Source: VAZQ01 sp963841105 (GTDB lineage: Bacteria > Pseudomonadota > Alphaproteobacteria > Rhizobiales > Xanthobacteraceae). From it: a stretch of DNA of 64,000 nucleotides. This document shows positions 45,437 to 54,116 of the stretch, in pieces (the stretch's first letter is position 1; every line of letters starts with the position of its first letter). The translations under genes were made by a program, and so were the position numbers. A model generated the notes under the pieces. The model saw only the letters and a program-made list of their open reading frames with translations, was not told the origin of the DNA and ran no database searches. Where the stretch lies: the NCBI GenBank assembly GCA_963841105.1, contig CAWJCB010000011.1, forward strand, positions 293,939 to 357,938, in the 5' to 3' direction.

Positions 45437-46318
45437 CTACGGCCGTGCCGGGGCGGCGAGCGGGGAAGTCTCGAACGAAGTCGCCTGCACCGCCATGGTT
45501 CCGAGCAATGTCGGCAGCAGGAAGCGCAGCGGCGCCAGCAAGCGCGTGCCGGTGATCGCAGCGAAGGAGATTTCGATGTCGCGCCGCTCGGCGACATATT
45601 TCGTGATCATGCTGTTGGCGCGATGGCCGGCAATCGGACGCAGGACGACGTTGCACACGACCACCCGTCCGTCTTGCTTTCTGTCTTGCTTCTTGTCTTG
45701 GATTTCGTCCATCCGCTTGAACGAGAGCACGAGATCGTAGCGCCGGCGGCCGTCAAAGACGGGCAATGTGCGGTTGCAGCTTTCTTTTGCAGCAGCGGCG
45801 TCACTGCCCACATTGGGAAGAAGAAGCGCGGTGAGCGGATCGGTGACGCCCTGGGCATGCGATTGCGCCAGCGACACGCGATCGGGACCGGGCCGCGCCG
45901 CGTTGTCCTCCACCGCGATCACGGTGCCGTCGTCCAGGGTCATTTTCAGATCGATCTTCTCGCCGTCCTCGATGAGGCTTGAGGAGAAGACGGCGGGGAC
46001 AAGCCGGCCATCCCTGATGTCGCCGGAGACGCGGGCCACCCCCTCGCCCCGCAGCAGCACATTGATGAGATCGACGCTGCCGCCGCTCGCCGAGGCCGAG
46101 TAGCGATCGTTGTCGATAGTGACCGTCCAGGCGCTTTGGCCGACCCGGATGCCGGTCATCGAGATCACGTAGCGCGCTTCCAGTTTCTGCCCATGCGCGG
46201 GAGCGGCAAGCCCGCTGGCGAGGCCGCACGCCATCATGGCCACGGCGGCGAGGGCGCGCGCATTGCGCGGACGCAGCAGGCGTTGCCCGGATTGAGCGGC
46301 AGCGAAATCCGTGATCAC
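45437..46318 (-). CDS. DUF3108-domain exported protein
   Basis: The frame can be extended to 46501, but the extra residues are an arginine/threonine repeat from a short tandem DNA repeat; the GTG at 46318 gives a proper signal peptide (RLLRPRNARALAAVAMMACGLASGLAAPAHGQ in order) and a 293-residue protein. The DUF3108 pattern follows: ARYVISMTGIRVGQSAWTV, FSSSLIEDGEKIDLKM, HAQGVTDPLTALLLP, and C-terminal ADIEISFAAITG-like sheet. Function unknown; family members are periplasmic. A short KKQDRKQD insertion is encoded by a local tandem repeat. Confidence 0.75.
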   Translation of the reverse strand: MITDFAAAQSGQRLLRPRNARALAAVAMMACGLASGLAAPAHGQKLEARYVISMTGIRVGQSAWTVTIDNDRYSASASGGSVDLINVLLRGEGVARVSGDIRDGRLVPAVFSSSLIEDGEKIDLKMTLDDGTVIAVEDNAARPGPDRVSLAQSHAQGVTDPLTALLLPNVGSDAAAAKESCNRTLPVFDGRRRYDLVLSFKRMDEIQDKKQDRKQDGRVVVCNVVLRPIAGHRANSMITKYVAERRDIEISFAAITGTRLLAPLRFLLPTLLGTMAVQATSFETSPLAAPARP

Positions 46319-46334
46319 CAGCGCTGCTCGCGGA

Positions 46335-46580
46335 GCTGTCCTGGTCCTGCTTGTCCTGGTCCTGCCCGTTCTGGTCCTGACTGGAATGCCGTGGGAAGTC
46401 CTCCCCGCCAGAGTCTGCGTCGCACATAGCCGTATCTCGAGGAATGCGGCCATCAAACCGGGGCATGCTTCATGCACACCCGGATTTCGCTGTGCGCTCA
46501 ATCCGGGCTACAAGTGGAATACAATCGACGCCCACGACAACATCCACGACAACACACACGACAAATACATTCGCTACTAT
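46335..46580. repeat. Tandem microrepeats and a dispersed repeat upstream of DUF3108 gene
   Basis: 46338-46382 is made of CTGGTCCTG/CTTGTCCTG-type 9- to 15-mers. 46477-46511 is an inverted copy of the GTAGCCCGGGTT repeat of 35343. 46528-46572 repeats CACGACAACA-like 12-mers. No gene is supported in this 246-bp stretch. Confidence 0.55.
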
Positions 46581-46635
46581 ACTGCCCGGTGCATTTGGCG
46601 TCCGGTCATAATGCCGCAGCGTCGGCCCGCCGGGG

Positions 46636-47421
46636 CTAACCTGAGCTTGTCACCATTCCCCATTTGCGGACCGTTGCCGCTTCGAGCTTCTGGAACACAA
46701 GCCGTTCGAAGGCGAGGCCCAATGCGCCGATGGCAATCAACGCGCTCAGCATGACGCCGGTATTGAGGAATTCCCTGGCGTCGAAAATGATCTGGCCGAG
46801 GCCGAATTTCGGGCTGGCCAATAGCTCGCCGCCGATGACGCCGATCCACGCCCGCCCGAACGACAGCCGCAGACCGGTAATGACATAGGGCAGAGCGCCC
46901 GGCCAGATCACCTTGCGGAACATCGACGAATGGTCCGCGCCCATGACCGTCGCCGCCCGCAGCCACAGCGGATTCACCGCCCGCACGCCAGACCACACAT
47001 TGTAGACCAGCGGAAACATGGCGGCGTAGATGACGACAAGAACAGTCGAAAAATCTCCGATGCCGAACCACAACACGAATAACGGGACCCAAGCGAGAGA
47101 TGGAATCGGCAGAAGCACGCTGAGCAGGGGCAGGAAAATGCGTTCGGCGACGATCGATCGCGCCATGGCGACGCCGAGCGGAACGGCGATGACGAAGGAA
47201 ATGGCAAGGCCGAGAAAGACGCGGGCGAGCGTCATCGCGGCATTCTCGATCAGCGTCCCGTCGATCAGCATGCGCCAGAAGATCGCGGCGATGCGCTCCA
47301 GCGGCGGCGTCATCGCCGTCGAAAACATCCCGCTGCGCGCAAAGCCCTCCCAAATGGCAAGCACGATGACGATGCCGGCGATGCCGCGCAGCAATGCTTT
47401 CATGGAAAAGCGCGATGTCAT
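46636..47421 (-). CDS. ABC transporter permease (SsuC/TauC type), second of two
   Basis: About 261 residues from the Met giving MTSRFSMKALLRGIAG. Six membrane helices; the coupling-helix EAA-like loop is GADHSSMFRKVIWPGALPYVITGLRLSFGRAWIGVIGGELL. Its start overlaps the stop of the preceding permease (ATGA). Imports sulfonates, nitrate/cyanate or similar anions with the ATPase at 50247. Confidence 0.9.
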   Translation of the reverse strand: MTSRFSMKALLRGIAGIVIVLAIWEGFARSGMFSTAMTPPLERIAAIFWRMLIDGTLIENAAMTLARVFLGLAISFVIAVPLGVAMARSIVAERIFLPLLSVLLPIPSLAWVPLFVLWFGIGDFSTVLVVIYAAMFPLVYNVWSGVRAVNPLWLRAATVMGADHSSMFRKVIWPGALPYVITGLRLSFGRAWIGVIGGELLASPKFGLGQIIFDAREFLNTGVMLSALIAIGALGLAFERLVFQKLEAATVRKWGMVTSSG

Positions 47422-48188
47422 GCCGTCACCATCCCCCAGCGAACTACCGTCCAGCGCTCCACGCGGGCGAATACCTGCCGTTCCAGCAGGATGCCGATCG
47501 CACCGATCACCGCGATGGTGGCCAGCATGACGTCGGTGTTGAGAAACGTCTGGGCGCCGAAAATGAGCCAGCCCAGCCCGCGCTGCACGGACATCAGCAT
47601 CTCGACGGCGATCAGCAGGCGCCAGGCATTGGCAAGCCCGAGTCGCAGCCCGACCAGGATGTAAGGCAGCGAGGCCGGAAGGATGACGCGCCGGAACATC
47701 TGCCGATCGAGCGCGCCCATCACCTGCGCCGACTTCAGCCAGATCGGATTGACCGCCTTGACGCCCTTCCAGGTGTTGATGATGACGATGAGCGACGACG
47801 ACACGCCGATCAGAAGAATCGTCGGCGCATCGCCAAGTCCGAACCAAAGCACGAAGAGCGGCGCATAGGCGAGGCCGGGAATGGGATAAAGAAAACTGAT
47901 GATCGGCAGCAGCGTGTCCTCAATCCATTCATAGCGTCCCATCAGAATTCCGAGCGTCACGCCGACCGTGGCGGCGATCATGAAGCCGGCGAGCAACCGG
48001 TACAGGGTCGCGCCCGCTGCGGCCGCGAGCACGCCGGTTTCCGTCAGTCGAACGAAAGTCGCCGAGATGGTGCCGAGTCCCGGCACGAGCTTGGGCGGGA
48101 ATCCGCCGTAGCGCGCCAGTAACTCCCAGCCGAGAGCCAGGACCAAAAACGTGGTCGCCGTCACGCCGAACAAGAACGCACGTCTCAT
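47418..48188 (-). CDS. ABC transporter permease (SsuC/TauC type), first of two
   Basis: 256 residues, six membrane helices. EAA-like loop GALDRQMFRRVILPASLPYILVGLRLGLANAWRLLIAVEML. It is clearly homologous to the following permease but not a recent copy. Two different permeases with one ATPase suggests a heterodimeric channel, where most SsuC-type systems use a homodimer. Confidence 0.9.
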   Translation of the reverse strand: MRRAFLFGVTATTFLVLALGWELLARYGGFPPKLVPGLGTISATFVRLTETGVLAAAAGATLYRLLAGFMIAATVGVTLGILMGRYEWIEDTLLPIISFLYPIPGLAYAPLFVLWFGLGDAPTILLIGVSSSLIVIINTWKGVKAVNPIWLKSAQVMGALDRQMFRRVILPASLPYILVGLRLGLANAWRLLIAVEMLMSVQRGLGWLIFGAQTFLNTDVMLATIAVIGAIGILLERQVFARVERWTVVRWGMVTA

Positions 48189-48222
48189 CGACCGCGCCCG
48201 CTGTCGCCCGCAAAAAATACTG

Positions 48223-49209
48223 TCACGATTTACCTTCTGCCTGCTGCAGCAGATCCTGCCGCAGCAGCTTGCTCCAATCCGGCGTTTCGCCGATTTTGCT
48301 CTGCTTCAGCAGAACATTGGCCTCGTCTTCCAGGTAAGCTTGCAGTCCCGGTGCAAATTGCGGATTCACGTCGAGCTTGGAAAGCATCAGCGTGATGACC
48401 TCGGTGGTCACCGTGAATCCCTGATCTTTGAAGTGTCTGAACACGATCCCGGCCGCCTGGTCGGGATGCTCCTTGAAGAAAGCTACGGCGGAAAGCCAGC
48501 CGCGTAAAAACGCAACCACTCCGTCGCGCTTACCGTCGACCGCGGACTTGTTGGCCGCGAGCATGATCGGCTGCGGGTCGAAGTCGCTGTAGTCGACGAG
48601 CACACGCCCGAGCTTCTCCACCTCGGCTAACGACGGGAACGGCTCAACTCCCGCAAAGGCATCGATCGACCCCGCTGCCAGCGCGGAAATCTGGTTCTGG
48701 AATGTCACGTTGATGATCTGCACGTCGCTGCTGGACAGGCCGAACTTCGGCATGATCTTGTTCTGGAACACGTAATCGGTGGCGGAACCGAGTTGCGAGC
48801 CGACCTTGCGGCCCTTCAAATCGGCCACCGATTTGATGCCGGCTCTGATGCCGCCGACGACCGACAGCGTCTTCGCTCCGTAAAGGGCGACACCGATGCC
48901 GACGAGGTCTCCCTTGGCGGCGCCGATGACGAAGGGCGTCGCTCCGATGACGCCAATGTCGACGCGATTGGCGATCATCGCGTCGCGCGTGCTCTTGCCG
49001 CTGTCGAATTTGAAAACATTGACGTTGCCGCCCGCTTTTTTGAACAGGTCCTGGGACTCCGCGATCATGCCGATCGTGCCCCAGGACGTGTTCTGGAACC
49101 CGAAATTGATCGCCGGGACGGCCTGCGCGAGCAGCGCCGACGGTGCAACCGCGGTTGCAGCGGCGGCGCCAGCGAGGGCCACTGCATCACGCCGGGATAT
49201 GTCGGCCAT
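48223..49209 (-). CDS. ABC substrate-binding protein (SsuA/NrtA-like), second paralogue
   Basis: About 328 residues from the Met giving MADISRRDAVALAG, behind a GGGAGGACAC ribosome site. Tat-type leader, then INFGFQNTSWGTIGMIAESQDLFKKAGG, STRDAMIANRVDIGVIGATPFVIG, LKGRKVGSQLGSATDY and FAGVEPFPSLAEVEKLG. The following domain order equals that of the protein encoded just upstream. Periplasmic receptor of the importer. Confidence 0.9.
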   Translation of the reverse strand: MADISRRDAVALAGAAAATAVAPSALLAQAVPAINFGFQNTSWGTIGMIAESQDLFKKAGGNVNVFKFDSGKSTRDAMIANRVDIGVIGATPFVIGAAKGDLVGIGVALYGAKTLSVVGGIRAGIKSVADLKGRKVGSQLGSATDYVFQNKIMPKFGLSSSDVQIINVTFQNQISALAAGSIDAFAGVEPFPSLAEVEKLGRVLVDYSDFDPQPIMLAANKSAVDGKRDGVVAFLRGWLSAVAFFKEHPDQAAGIVFRHFKDQGFTVTTEVITLMLSKLDVNPQFAPGLQAYLEDEANVLLKQSKIGETPDWSKLLRQDLLQQAEGKS

Positions 49210-49226
49210 TGTGTCCTCCCATTTCT

Positions 49227-50213
49227 TTAGAGATTCGCCTCTTGCAGCAGGTTCGGCTCGAGGACTTTGCTCCAATCGGGAATAGCGTCGATTTTTCCCT
49301 GCACGACCAGCGATTTCGCTTCCTCGTCCAGATACGTTGTCAATTGCGGGCTGAAATCCGGATTGACGTCAAGCTTGGCGAGCATGACCTTGACAACATC
49401 CCGGCTGACATCGAAGCCCTGACTCTTGAAATGACTGAAGACGATGTCGGCGGCCTTGGCACGATCGTTCTGAAAAAGCTTCAAGGCCGCGAGCCAGCCG
49501 CGCAGAAATGCAACTACTGTGTTGCGCTTCTGTTCGATGACGGAGCGATTGGCGGCCAGGATGACGGGCGCGATGTCGAAATCGGAATAGTCCACCAGAA
49601 CCACACCAAGTTTCTCCACCTCCGCTACCGAAGGAAACGGCTCAACGCCTGCAAAGGCATCGACCGATCCCGCCGCCAGCGCCGGTATGTGATTCTGGTG
49701 CGGAATATTGACGATCTGAACGTCCGATCTCGAGAGACCGAACCTCGGCAGGACTTTGTTTTGCAACGTTGCATCGATGGACGAGCCAAGCTGAGAAGCG
49801 ACCTTTCGACCCTTCAGGTCAGCGACCGATTTGATCCCGCTCTTGACGCCGGCGACAACGGAGCCGGTCTTGCCGGCATACATGGCCATGCCGACGCCGA
49901 CCAGCTCGCCCTTGGTCGCACCGATGACGAACGGCGTCGAGCCGATGGTGCCAATATCGACCCGGCCCGCGATCATCGCGTCCCGCGTGGTCTTGCCGCC
50001 GTCGAACCGGAAAATGGTCACGTCGGCACCTGCCTGCTTCAAGAAATGCTGGGATTCGGCGATCATGCCGACCGTTCCCCATGCCGTGTTCTGGTAGCCG
50101 AAATTGAGCGAACCAACGCTTTGCGCCACCGCCGCCTTGGGCAACAGAGCGGCGGCGGCCGCAGCGCCGCCGAGGGCCAGGAGCTTGCGGCGCCTGCCAT
50201 CGAAGTTGATCAT
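49227..50213 (-). CDS. ABC substrate-binding protein (SsuA/NrtA-like), first paralogue
   Basis: 328 residues, Tat-type leader RRRKLLALGGAAAAAALLP. Same arrangement as its neighbour: LNFGYQNTAWGTVGMIAESQHFL, TTRDAMIAGRVDIGTIGSTPFVIG, FAGVEPFPSVAEVEKLG. More than half of positions appear identical between the two, an older tandem duplication. Differences at HQNHIPALAAGS versus FQNQISALAAGS near the ligand cleft may mean different ligands. Confidence 0.9.
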   Translation of the reverse strand: MINFDGRRRKLLALGGAAAAAALLPKAAVAQSVGSLNFGYQNTAWGTVGMIAESQHFLKQAGADVTIFRFDGGKTTRDAMIAGRVDIGTIGSTPFVIGATKGELVGVGMAMYAGKTGSVVAGVKSGIKSVADLKGRKVASQLGSSIDATLQNKVLPRFGLSRSDVQIVNIPHQNHIPALAAGSVDAFAGVEPFPSVAEVEKLGVVLVDYSDFDIAPVILAANRSVIEQKRNTVVAFLRGWLAALKLFQNDRAKAADIVFSHFKSQGFDVSRDVVKVMLAKLDVNPDFSPQLTTYLDEEAKSLVVQGKIDAIPDWSKVLEPNLLQEANL

Positions 50214-50246
50214 GAATTCCTCTCCATTGAATGAGCGGCTCTCTAC

Positions 50247-50999
50247 CTAATGCGAGCGCAGCCGACCCATGACCTCACGCTGCTTGGCAACGAAAGCGTC
50301 GCTCAGAGGATCGCGCGGGCGCTGCAGGTCCAGCGTCATTTCGGCTTTTATGGTCCCCGGATGGGCATTAAGGATCAGCACCTTGTCACCCAGGAACACC
50401 GCCTCCGAGACGTTGTGGGTGATGTAGACCACCGTTTTCCGCGTGCGCTGCCACACGGCGGTCAGCAATTGCTGCATGTCGTCGCGCGTCATCGCGTCGA
50501 GCGCGGCAAATGGCTCGTCCATCAACAGCACTTGCGGGTCATAGGCCAGCGAGCGCGCGATGGCGACGCGCTGCTGCATGCCGCCCGACAATTGGTGCGG
50601 ATAGACATCCGCGAACGTTTCCAGGCCAACGAGCTTCAAGACGTCCATGGCCTTCTGCTCGCGGGTCGCCTTGTCGATGGCGCGCATCTCCAACCCGAAT
50701 TCCACGTTGCCCCGCGCGGTGCGCCACGGAAACAGTTGCGCGAAATCCTGGAACACGACGCCGCGGTCCTGCCGTCGGCCGCCGGCCGGTGACCCGCCGA
50801 TCAGAATCTCGCCGCTGGTTGGCTTTAGAAGCCCTGCGAGAATGTTGAGGATGGTGGTCTTGCCGCAGCCGCTCGGGCCGAGAATGCATAAGAACTCCGA
50901 TGCCTTGACGGTGAAGCAGATGTCCTTAACGGCGAGCACGCGCCGCTGGTTGACTTGGTATTCGAGGGTGACGTTCTTGACCTCGATCTGATCGGCCAC
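50247..50999 (-). CDS. ABC transporter ATPase (SsuB/TauB type)
   Basis: 250 residues. Walker A GPSGCGKTT, Q-loop VFQDFAQLFPWRTA, signature LSGGMQQRVAIARSLA, Walker B VLLMDEPFAAL, switch His in VYITHNVSEAVFLGD. Single nucleotide-binding subunit for the two permeases downstream. First gene of the five-gene unit ATPase-SBP-SBP-permease-permease. Confidence 0.93.
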   Translation of the reverse strand: MADQIEVKNVTLEYQVNQRRVLAVKDICFTVKASEFLCILGPSGCGKTTILNILAGLLKPTSGEILIGGSPAGGRRQDRGVVFQDFAQLFPWRTARGNVEFGLEMRAIDKATREQKAMDVLKLVGLETFADVYPHQLSGGMQQRVAIARSLAYDPQVLLMDEPFAALDAMTRDDMQQLLTAVWQRTRKTVVYITHNVSEAVFLGDKVLILNAHPGTIKAEMTLDLQRPRDPLSDAFVAKQREVMGRLRSH

Positions 51000-51155
51000 G
51001 GCTCACCTTGTTGGCATGGATTGCGCGGCGTGGACCCGCATCCGGTTTGGTCGCGCGCGTGACCGGGCCGCGATGATGCCATTGAGGCCCACTCGTTTAC
51101 TGCGATTGGCCACCGATCTCAGCGGGGCGCAGACCGCAGAGCAGGCCCGCCGCAT

Positions 51156-52235
51156 TCACGCGCTGTCGGAGCGGCGGAAATGCTTGCCCTGCCCGACAAG
51201 CCGGTGTTGCGGCAGCGACACGCGGCGTTTTGTGTCTGCTACGGCGTGACCGATGCGCCAGGCGCGCTTGCCGCTGCCGGACAGGATCGAGATCGCGCGA
51301 TCCGCGTCCGCCTCCGCGACGACTGCGCAAAAGCCGATTCCCATGTTGAACACCGCGAACATCTCGGTGATGTCGACCTGATCGAGGCGCTGGATGAGCG
51401 CAAAGATAGGCGGTATCGGCGGCAGGGCATCGATGACGTAACCGGCGTCCGCCTTCACGCGGGTGAGGTTCAGCAATCCGTCGCTGGTGATGTGGGCGAA
51501 CGCCTTGACCGATGGCACCCGATCGAGGAGCTCCAGCGCCTCCTTGACGTAGATGTGGGTCGGGCGAAGGAGCTCGGTTCCGAGATCGCAGGCGAGCTCG
51601 GGAAAGCGGTGCGCGCATGTAAAGGTGTTGGTCTCGAAGAATGCCCGGCGCGCCAGGGAGAGCCCGTTGCTGTGGATGCCGTTGCTCTCGATACCGATGA
51701 CGGCGTCACCTTCGCGGACATGCTCGCCCACCAGGATCCTGTCGAGCGGCACGTGCCCGATGGCGGTGCCGGCGAGGTCGAAGCCGCGGATCATGTCCTT
51801 GAGCTGCGCGGTCTCGCCGCCCGAGATCGAGATGCCGGCTGTTTGCGCGCCGGCGCACAGGCCAACGGAAATGGCATCGAGAATGTCCGCCTCGACCTTC
51901 TCGATGGCAATGTAGTCCACCATCGACACGGGCCTTGCGCCCACGCAGATGACGTCGTTGACGTTCATGGCGACGCAATCGATGCCGACGGTATCGTACT
52001 TGCGCAGCATGGTTGCGATCATCGCCTTGGAGCCGATGCCGTCGGTGGTGATCGCGATGCCCTGGCCGGCGATGTCGATGACATTGGCGAAATAGCCGAT
52101 GTCGAGCTGGACGCCGCCGAAGCCCCCGCGCGGCGGCCAGGTGGCCGCAATCCGCCCGGTCAGCTGCTCAAGGCCGGCATCCGCCTCGTCGGTATCGACC
52201 CCGGAATCCCGGTAGCGGTCATGGATGACGGTCAT
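51156..52235 (-). CDS. purM: Phosphoribosylformylglycinamidine cyclo-ligase (PurM)
   Basis: 359 residues. Begins near YRDSGVDTDEADAGLEQL, the PurM opening; ATP-grasp-like motifs ITTDGIGSKAMIA, DTVGIDCVAMNVNDVICVGA, SISGGETAQLKDMI and GIESNGIHSNGLSLAR are in order. Forms aminoimidazole ribotide in purine synthesis. The sequence is rather divergent (for example CVGARPVSMVDYIAIE where typical proteobacterial PurM has QGAEPLFFLDY), and purN does not follow, so a second, archaeal-like PurM or AIR synthase relative is possible. Confidence 0.78.
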   Translation of the reverse strand: MTVIHDRYRDSGVDTDEADAGLEQLTGRIAATWPPRGGFGGVQLDIGYFANVIDIAGQGIAITTDGIGSKAMIATMLRKYDTVGIDCVAMNVNDVICVGARPVSMVDYIAIEKVEADILDAISVGLCAGAQTAGISISGGETAQLKDMIRGFDLAGTAIGHVPLDRILVGEHVREGDAVIGIESNGIHSNGLSLARRAFFETNTFTCAHRFPELACDLGTELLRPTHIYVKEALELLDRVPSVKAFAHITSDGLLNLTRVKADAGYVIDALPPIPPIFALIQRLDQVDITEMFAVFNMGIGFCAVVAEADADRAISILSGSGKRAWRIGHAVADTKRRVSLPQHRLVGQGKHFRRSDSA

Positions 52236-52797
52236 GGATCACGCTCGCGGATGACGTTCACGGCGACACTCGCTTCTCTTCGCACGGCTTTGTCGAAACG
52301 GCTTGCCTGAATAGCATCCTCTGTGGGCCGTTTTGCACCGAGATGTGAGGCGAACGCGAGGGGGTTAGTCCTGTCAGTCCGTCTGGCTGCTTTTGATAAC
52401 TATTTGTATTCGTTATATTTATTGTTCTGCGGCCGCGTCTTTCGCATTCATCCGCTCGGGTTCAATTCCCCAAAATCGCGTGTCTAGGTTGTGTTAGCAT
52501 CGAATTTTCCCGTGCAAGCTGAGTGCCAGTCTTGGTCTCCTCGTTGTCGGGGAGTGAGTTTCTTTGCCAGATCACGTCTTCGATTTTCCTATGGTCGTTT
52601 GCTCGAGCGAGTTACCGAGTTACATGGATCCGCCGCGTGCCGGCATTCCGCTGGCCCGTGCATATTATCTGCGAGTCGCGCGCCCCGGGCAAACGGTTGA
52701 TAAGATGCCTGTAGGTAAGACGCCTTGCCGCGCCTTGTTTCCGCTCGGGCCGCTGGATAGATAGCGCGGCATCGAAGTCATCGCCGCTTCGGTCCCA
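52236..52797. other. Gene-free stretch upstream of purM and tRNA-Ser
   Basis: About 560 bases. An AT-rich patch at 52390-52430 could hold promoter elements for purM or the tRNA. Overlapping short open frames at 52490-52765 have poor composition. Nothing else is seen. Confidence 0.5.
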
Positions 52798-52887
52798 GGA
52801 GAGGTGGCTGAGTGGTTGAAAGCACCGCACTCGAAATGCGGCATACGGGCAACCGTATCGGGGGTTCGAATCCCTCCCTCTCCGCCA
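52798..52887 (+). tRNA. tRNA-Ser (anticodon CGA)
   Basis: Acceptor GGAGAGG pairs with CCTCTCC; D-arm TGGCTGAGTGGTTGAAAGCA; anticodon stem CCGCA/TGCGG around CTCGAAA gives anticodon CGA; long variable arm (TACGGGCAACCGTA stem) typical of tRNA-Ser; T-arm GGGTTCGAATCCC; encoded CCA. Decodes UCG. It marks the boundary between core genes and the accessory region that follows. Confidence 0.96.
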
Positions 52888-53000
52888 ATCGGGCACACAC
52901 ACGCCCAGAGCGCGACGTGTTATCTGGCGACTATCCCCGAGCGGGACCCGGGACGGGCGAAGGCAACGAACAGAGACACCGCGGGCCCTCCGCCGCCATC

Positions 53001-53377
53001 TCATGCGACCATAAGACCGAGATGATCCTCCATCGGCGCAAAATCGCGGTCATCGTGCAGCAACGAGTGACGATGCTCGATGCAGAATGTGCCGATGATG
53101 ATGTCGGCTGTCTTGCGGATCGTGATCCCTAAATCTCTCAGCTTGCGATGGTTGCGGGCGGCGCGAGGGGCAAGATCGGCATCCAGAAGCGGCACGAGAG
53201 CATACCGGCGCAATTCGCGTTCAACGTGCGCTCACGGGTGCCCTGCAGGATCTCGAGCAGGATGAGATCGCCGATCAGAAGCGGTTCACGACTGGCGGCA
53301 GCTTCCAGTTTGGCAACCGCGGGCGTCCGATGGCCGCGCAGGTGCGCGATCCAGACGGAGCTGTTGACGAGAATCAC
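53001..53377 (-). pseudogene. VapC-type PIN toxin, copy 1, damaged
   Basis: The GTG at 53377 overlaps the vapB stop. The N-terminal part VILVNSSVWIAHLRG with the first PIN aspartate position changed to Asn (usual DSSVW) and EAAASREPLLIGDLILLEILQGTRE is intact. About 14 bases present in the second copy (CGCATGGAACTCG region) are missing near 53229, shifting the frame; the other half, RRYALVPLLDADLAPRAARN ... ADIIIGTFCIEHRHSLLHDDRDF, continues to 53001. PIN toxins cleave RNA; this one should be inactive as sequenced. Confidence 0.75.
53071..53360 (-). repeat. Direct repeat of vapC, left copy
   Basis: Matches 54143-54450 almost base for base except for a deletion near 53229 and a 4-bp difference near 53255. 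The repeats flank the vapB/IS481 segment in the same orientation, so recombination between them would delete it. Confidence 0.85.
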
Positions 53378-54061
53378 GACCGGCGTGGAGAACGGCCCTG
53401 GCGCATCTCGTCCAGATCGCCTTCCCAACCCAATCCCTTGAGTCCCGCAAGCGCGAGGCTTGGTCGCTGGCGTCAGCGGGTAGCAGTAGCGGCCATTACC
53501 GAGCTTGAACTCGCCTTGAAGTGAACGCACCAGAGGTCGTTGGGGGCCGAGCCTTCGACAGCGGCGTGCCGCGCGATTGCGCAGCCAGCCGCGCGCTTGA
53601 CCAAGCCATGGCGATCGAGGACGGCGTGGATGGTGCTTTTCGGCGGGAACGCTGATGTCGCCTGAGAGTCGGCGCATCAGGAGCTCGCGAATTTTGCGTG
53701 CGCCCCAGTGCGGCTTTTGTGTCTTGAAGCGGACGATGAAGCTCTCGACCTGCTGGGGCAGCTGTTGGCACGCACGGGCGCCAGCAGCGGTCGGTCAGCA
53801 AGCCCGTCTTGTAGCGATCGAAAACTTGTGGCCGGCTTGGGGGATAAGCCGAACTGCCGGCATAGCTCGGACATCGTCTCGCCATCGAGCAGGCGGGCGA
53901 CGAAGCGAAGGCGTTCCTCCATCACCGAACTCGCTTTCCACGGCATCAACACCTCCCGCCAAAAGGCGAAAAGTGTTACCCATGTGTCCGGTACGAAGTG
54001 TCACCTATGTCTCAGGCCGCACAACACACAACTCGTCGTCGATTTCGATATTGGTCCGCAT
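53374..54061 (-). pseudogene. VapB antitoxin interrupted by an IS481-family insertion
   Basis: The N-terminus MRTNIEIDDEL starts at 54061 and stops making sense after about 11 residues at 54030. The C-terminus LAGLKGLGWEGDLDEMRQG ends at the TGA at 53374-53376, overlapping the vapC GTG. In between lies transposase sequence. N- and C-terminal pieces fit the short ribbon-helix-helix VapB type in which MRTNIEIDDEL opens the DNA-binding strand. The first 11 codons keep their own promoter region upstream. Confidence 0.65.
53446..54030 (-). mobile_element. IS481-family element, 5' part only, with multiply frameshifted transposase
   Basis: The transposase begins at 53946: MPWKASSVMEERLRFVARLLDGETM SELCRQFGLSPK in order, the HTH typical of IS481 transposases. 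Further pieces in shifting frames are FDRYKTGLLTDR, a RIRELL-like region, and GEFKLGNGRYCYPLT, after which the DDE catalytic domain is gone. The sequence ahead of the start (GTTACCCATGTGTCCGGTAC, GTGTCACCTATGTCTC) is characteristic of IS481-type ends. Inserted in vapB; the right end is lost. Confidence 0.75.
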
Positions 54062-54079
54062 CGCAATTGATCCCGGTAT

Positions 54080-54107
54080 TGTGTATAAATCGTCCATAAT
54101 ATACACA
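54080..54107 (-). promoter_or_regulatory. Putative vapBC operator
   Basis: TGTGTATA and TATACACA form an 8-bp inverted repeat with a 12-nt spacer, 19 to 46 bases upstream of the vapB ATG at 54061. VapBC complexes autoregulate through such palindromes near their promoter. AT-rich content contrasts with the surroundings. Confidence 0.45.
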
Positions 54108-54116
54108 TCGCGGCGC

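Noticed and set aside
46319..46501. N-terminal extension of the DUF3108 protein
   Set aside because: It would encode an Arg/Thr repeat derived from a DNA microrepeat and would bury the signal peptide; the GTG at 46318 is preferred.
52450..52480. tRNA-like T-arm (CGGGTTCAATTCCCC)
   Set aside because: No acceptor, anticodon or D-arm can be built around it.
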